DNA of 64,000 nucleotides from Trogon surrucura (lineage: Eukaryota; Chordata; Aves; Trogoniformes; Trogonidae): assembly GCA_020746105.1 (NCBI GenBank), contig CM036657.1:5793294-5857293 (forward strand), in the 5' to 3' direction. The position numbers and the translations under genes were made by a program. Numbering within the stretch: position 1 is the stretch's first letter; every line of letters starts with the position of its first letter. Positions 60,791-64,000 of the stretch are shown here, in pieces. The notes beneath the pieces are model-generated. The model had not been told where the DNA came from. It did no database searches and saw only the letters and a list, made by a program, of their open reading frames with translations.

Positions 60791-62325
60791 CTCTATTCCT
60801 GATCCTCATTAGAACATTCACTGGGTAACCTTTGTCGTAACAGACCAGAAGTCCCCTCATCAGGATCAAGGGACATGACTTCAAATTTTCTTTGTCTAGG
60901 AGATTGCTGATTATCTTCCTGAGTCCCAACAGCAACTGCACTGACTGCCTTCTTATATGTCGCCTTCTTAACTGCTGTCTTTCCTCTCAGTTCACGCACA
61001 CGGGCTTCCAGTTTAGAGGTGGATTCACCATCCCACTTCCTCATGCCCTCCCCTTGATCACGCAGGAAAAACCAGAGTGCTCCACGTGGCGTATGCCTGG
61101 GGCTTCCTTTTCCTCTGACTGATACAGGAAAAAACTGGTTTCTTGGAGCACTCCTGGTAGTTGATGCCTTGGCCCACAGGGATGAGGAGATGCGGAAATT
61201 GTCTTCAAAATTTTGCAGCCAAGAAGACACTCTTTCCACAGTTGCTATATCCATGTCTGTGCAATATATCATTGCCAAGTTGTTGGAATATGACTCTGGA
61301 GCGCCCTGAATCACCTTTCTCCACATGGCCCGTGTGCATGGAACATCCTCTGGATCTTTAGGGGCTTCTTCATCTTCTAGATTACTGTAGATGACTTCCA
61401 ACACTCCTAGTTCTCTTAGGTACTGGATGCCTTCATCTGCAGTAGTCCATTTTCCTTGGAAATTTGAAAGATCTTCCTTGAATGGATATCTTGCCCTTAC
61501 ACTTGAGAGGAGCCGTTTCCAAAGACTGCAAACACCTGCTTCCTTTCCAATTCCTTTTTCAATTCCCCGATCCCTAGCAAGGGATCCCAGTTGCTGGGCT
61601 TCTCCACCATCTAGTTGCTGACTGTCAGCCCCGCTATCCCAGCATCGGAGCAGCCAGGCAGAAATCCGCTCACCGGGCTGGCGACTGTAATCTTTCCTCA
61701 TATCTCGGATTTCTGACGAGGTCAGAGACCGGGTAGTTTCTGTTTCTTGTTTGATTTCTTTCACTCTTCCCGATTCCCCAGTCAGAGGATTAATTTCTTG
61801 ATCAGGCTCCTCCTCTTCTTCCTCCCTTACTAATCGACCGTATGGAGCTGTTGACTTTCTTTTCCACATTTTTGTCTTCACTACTGGGGCAATTACTGTA
61901 GTCGTTGTTTGAGTTCCTGTCTCAACCATGGTGTCTTCAGCTGAGGTTTGAGTGCCTGCCTCAACCACTGCCCTTTGAGAATACTGAACTGTGGCTCGAT
62001 AGGCACAGGCTAAGCCCCAGTACAATGCTAGGAGTTGCTGGTTTTCGTTGGGGTAGGTAAGGCACCCTTCTATCAGGTGGCGTGTCAATTTAGTAGGATC
62101 GCTCGCCTGTTCTGGGGTGATATCCCAGGCTATGGGAGGTGATAACCGTCCTAGGAATCTGCCCAAGTCCTTCCACACACCCTGCCACCCAGGGACCGGC
62201 CGCTTCAAGGCACACTTCAGTATGTCCTCACTCAAAGATTGTCTCCTCTTATGCCAGGATGGAAACAGATTCCACAAAGCCCATAGTATACTAATAACAT
62301 TAGTAATACCATAGAGCTTACACAA
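60791..62325 (-). CDS. gag: ERVL-B Gag, main frame
   Basis: 510 codons. Residues ~1-25 are the end of a hydrophobic region continued from 62600-62326 in another frame. A threonine-rich linker at ~120-145 contains two TQT motifs in near-identical settings (VEAGTQTS and VETGTQTT), resembling dynein light chain LC8 anchors. An acidic E-rich patch follows. The capsid block RDMRKDYSRQPGERISAW is at ~218-236. RALWFFLRD-like and MRKWDGES are near 420-435. The C-terminus is basic, then acidic, without a zinc knuckle. Confidence 0.88.
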
Positions 62326-62600
62326 GGGTGGACAAGGACCGTGGGAGCCTTCATAATAAAGCCGTTTACATCAATCTCATATAGGCAGAGGGGGATATAT
62401 TCTTTTACTCTATTCAAAAGATAGCTCCAGCCGTGCAGCAGGGCTGTAACTACTAGAAGAAAACACATATTCAATGTTTGTCTTAACATGTTCTTAAGCA
62501 AAGCTAAACCAAATGATAAGCAAGTGCTACAAGCAAACTCCGTGTCCTGCACAGGAGCTTGCCGCTTAATAACTACTCTAGCTGTAGCAAGCTTGAGCAA
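62326..62600 (-). pseudogene. gag: ERVL-B Gag, N-terminal part in another frame
   Basis: Frame from ATG 62600, 15 bases after the primer site, open to 62232. Hydrophobic stretches (MCFLLVVTALLHGW and SSMVLLMLLVYYG) show the same membrane-like N-terminus as ERVL-A. A single frameshift near 62330 separates it from the main Gag frame. Confidence 0.75.
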
Positions 62601-62615
62601 AACTGCTGTTATCGT

Positions 62616-62633
62616 GCCCCACGTTGGGCGCCA
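62616..62633 (-). other. ERVL-B primer binding site, tRNA-Lys
   Basis: Minus-strand TGGCGCCCAACGTGGGGC, an exact Lys-1,2 primer site. Eight bases separate it from the LTR end. Confidence 0.95.
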
Positions 62634-62641
62634 AAAAGGAC

Positions 62642-63219
62642 TGTGGTGGTTTGGCCCTGGCTGGAGGCCAGGAGCTCACCAAAGCCGCTCTATCACTCCC
62701 CTTTTTAGATGGACAGGGGAGAGGTGAGATGTAACAAGAAGCCCATGGGTAAAGATAAAAAGCAGTTTAATATAGCAATTGCCGCGCGCGGAAGCAAAGT
62801 AGAATGGAACAAAGATTATTCTCTACTTCCCATCGGCGGGCGATGTCCGGTCGCTTTCCCAGGAAGCAGGGCTCCAAGACGCGTAACGGTTTCTCCGGAG
62901 GACAAACACAAACAGCGAGTGCCCCCCCACTTCCCTCTGCCTTCTCCCTTTATATCTGAGCTGATGTCATATGGTATGGAATACCCCTTTGGTCAATTTG
63001 GGTCAGCTGGCCCGGCTGTATCTCCTCCCAAGATGTTGATCACACCCAACCTACTACTGGGAGAACATCAAACCACAGCCTTGGTGCTGTGTGGGCACCG
63101 CTTAGCAGTAGCCAAAACACTGGGGTGCTATCAACACCCTTCTAGCTACCGCTCCAAAAACACAGCACGGAGAGAGCTGCTGTGGGAAGATTAACTCCAC
63201 CTCAGTCTGACCCAATACA
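62642..63219 (-). mobile_element. ERVL-B 5' LTR
   Basis: 578 bp, matching 56043-56621 apart from scattered substitutions and a 1-bp indel near 63157. Right target duplication GCTAG follows at 63220-63224. Confidence 0.93.
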
Positions 63220-63224
63220 GCTAG

Positions 63225-63292
63225 TGACTAGTTATCCCAGCTAGCTCAACTCTTGACTGAAAATTAACCTTATCCCAGCTGAACCCAGTACA
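63225..63292 (-). mobile_element. ERVL-A 5' LTR, second part
   Basis: The remaining 68 bp of the ERVL-A LTR, matching 41669-41736. Followed by the ERVL-A right duplication GGATG (GGCTG on the left). Confidence 0.9.
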
Positions 63293-63898
63293 GGATGACA
63301 TCCCAGAAGGCTGTGCTGCCATTCAGAGAGACCTAGACAGGCTGGAGGGCTGGGCAGGGAGAAATCTGATGAAGTTCAACAAGGGCAAGTGTAGAGTTTT
63401 GCACCTGGGAAAGAATAACCCCATGTGTCAGTACAGGTTGGGGACTGCCCTGCTGGAGAGCAGCGCAGGGGAAAGGGACCTGGGGGTTCTGGTGGACAGT
63501 AGGATGGCCATGAGCCAGCAATGTGCCTTCGTGGCCAAGAAGGCAAATGGCATCCTGGGGTGTATTAGAAGGGAAGTAGCTAGTAGGTCAAGAGAAGTCC
63601 TCCTGCCCCTCTACTCTGCCCTAGTGAGGCCCCATCTGGAATATTGTGTGCAGTTCTGGGTTCCCCATCTGAAGAGCGAAAGGGAACTGCTTGAGAGAGT
63701 CCAGCACAGAGGCACAAAGATGATGAAGGGAGTGGAACATCTCCCTTATGAGGAAAGGCTGAAGGAGCTGGGTATCCTTAGCTTGGAGAAGAGGAGGCTG
63801 AGGAGTGACCTCATCCATGTTTATAAATATGTCAAGGGGGAGTGTCAGGAGGACGGTGCCAGGCTCTTTTCAGCAACGTCCAATGACAGGACAAGGGG
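63293..63898 (+). repeat. CR1 LINE, C-terminal part (continuation from 41297)
   Basis: Continues the CR1 reverse transcriptase exactly where 41297 stopped (CCAGAAGGCTGTGCTGCC and onward). Open frame 63369-63956 covers thumb and C-terminal region until an LTR starts at 63899. The CR1 3' end lies beyond the window or after that LTR. Confidence 0.92.
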
Positions 63899-64000
63899 TG
63901 TGGATACCCTATATTTTACAATTAGCTGTGCCGACAGTGCTCCGTTGCAGAGTTAAGACTTTTGTCCTTAAGCTCTTTTCTAAACAAGTACATAACTCTT
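63899..64000 (+). mobile_element. LTR 5' end, cut by window edge
   Basis: CR1 sequence stops at GACAAGGGG and a new sequence starts TGTGGATACC. From 63937 it matches the LTR fragment inside P3 (29683 onward). It is the 5' part of the beta-like LTR family whose 3' end is seen at 25930. Confidence 0.75.

Larger units (their letters stand above)
56043..63219 (-). mobile_element. ERVL-B element inserted in the ERVL-A LTR
   Basis: A 7.2-kb ERVL on the minus strand with LTRs at 56043-56621 and 62642-63219, flanked by a perfect 5-bp duplication GCTAG (56038-56042 and 63220-63224). Exact Lys-1,2 primer site, gag, pro, pol, no env. It is interrupted by a CR1 at 59039-59714. LTR copies differ at roughly ten positions by eye. 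Confidence 0.95.

Overview
The window is repeat DNA from a bird genome. It is built almost entirely from CR1 LINEs and endogenous retroviruses (ERVs), many inserted inside one another. The evidence for a bird is the avian CR1 subfamilies with ATTCTATG-type tails, an ERV whose envelope has the avian alpharetrovirus arrangement of an internal fusion loop, and several ERVL-type elements with Lys primer sites. No host gene, tRNA, rRNA or CRISPR array was recognised. Such density of nested ERVs would fit the W chromosome or other heterochromatin, but nothing in the sequence proves that.

Layout. (1) 1-1177: GA-rich DNA and old CR1 pieces. (2) 1178-7988: a rearranged class I (gammaretrovirus-like) ERV, mostly on the minus strand (5' LTR 7417-7988, gag and pro fragments down to 2568), with an inverted env-tail plus LTR block at its left end and a solo LTR at 5715-6901. 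(3) 7989-15115: an old ERVL-like element on the plus strand (coiled-coil gag, decayed RT, RNase H and integrase), interrupted by a CR1 at 8574-10129. (4) 15131-25676: a minus-strand CR1 split by a complete young provirus at 15826-24009 (called provirus P1 here). (5) 25677-33483: a decayed betaretrovirus-like ERV broken up by a minus-strand CR1 that itself contains a second CR1 and a shortened provirus, P3 (28682-31282). (6) 33484-38885: a plus-strand CR1, two minus-strand CR1 tails, the 5' end of a second gamma-like ERV, and an LTR piece. (7) 38886-63898: a plus-strand CR1 split at 41297/63293 by ERVL-A (minus strand). ERVL-A carries provirus P2 (42242-50467, itself hit by a solo LTR at 45969-47135) and ERVL-B (56043-63219, minus strand, itself hit by a CR1 at 59039-59714). 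(8) 63899-64000: the start of another LTR, cut by the window edge.

The most notable locus is P1. It has two 457-bp LTRs that look identical by eye, a matching 6-bp target duplication CCAGCC, a tRNA-Trp primer site, and open gag, dUTPase-protease, pol and env frames. The gag-to-pro step uses a betaretrovirus-style GGGAAAC slip site followed by a GC-rich hairpin that could form a pseudoknot. The pro-to-pol step is confined to a 10-nt window ending in the pro stop codon. Env is compact and its frame runs through the polypurine tract into the 3' LTR. P1 therefore joins betaretrovirus-like gag-pro-pol features to an alpharetrovirus-like primer site and envelope, and looks like a recent insertion.

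All reading-frame and duplication statements come from reading this sequence. Family assignments rest on motif recognition without database searches. Percent identities, subfamily names and host species were not computed.
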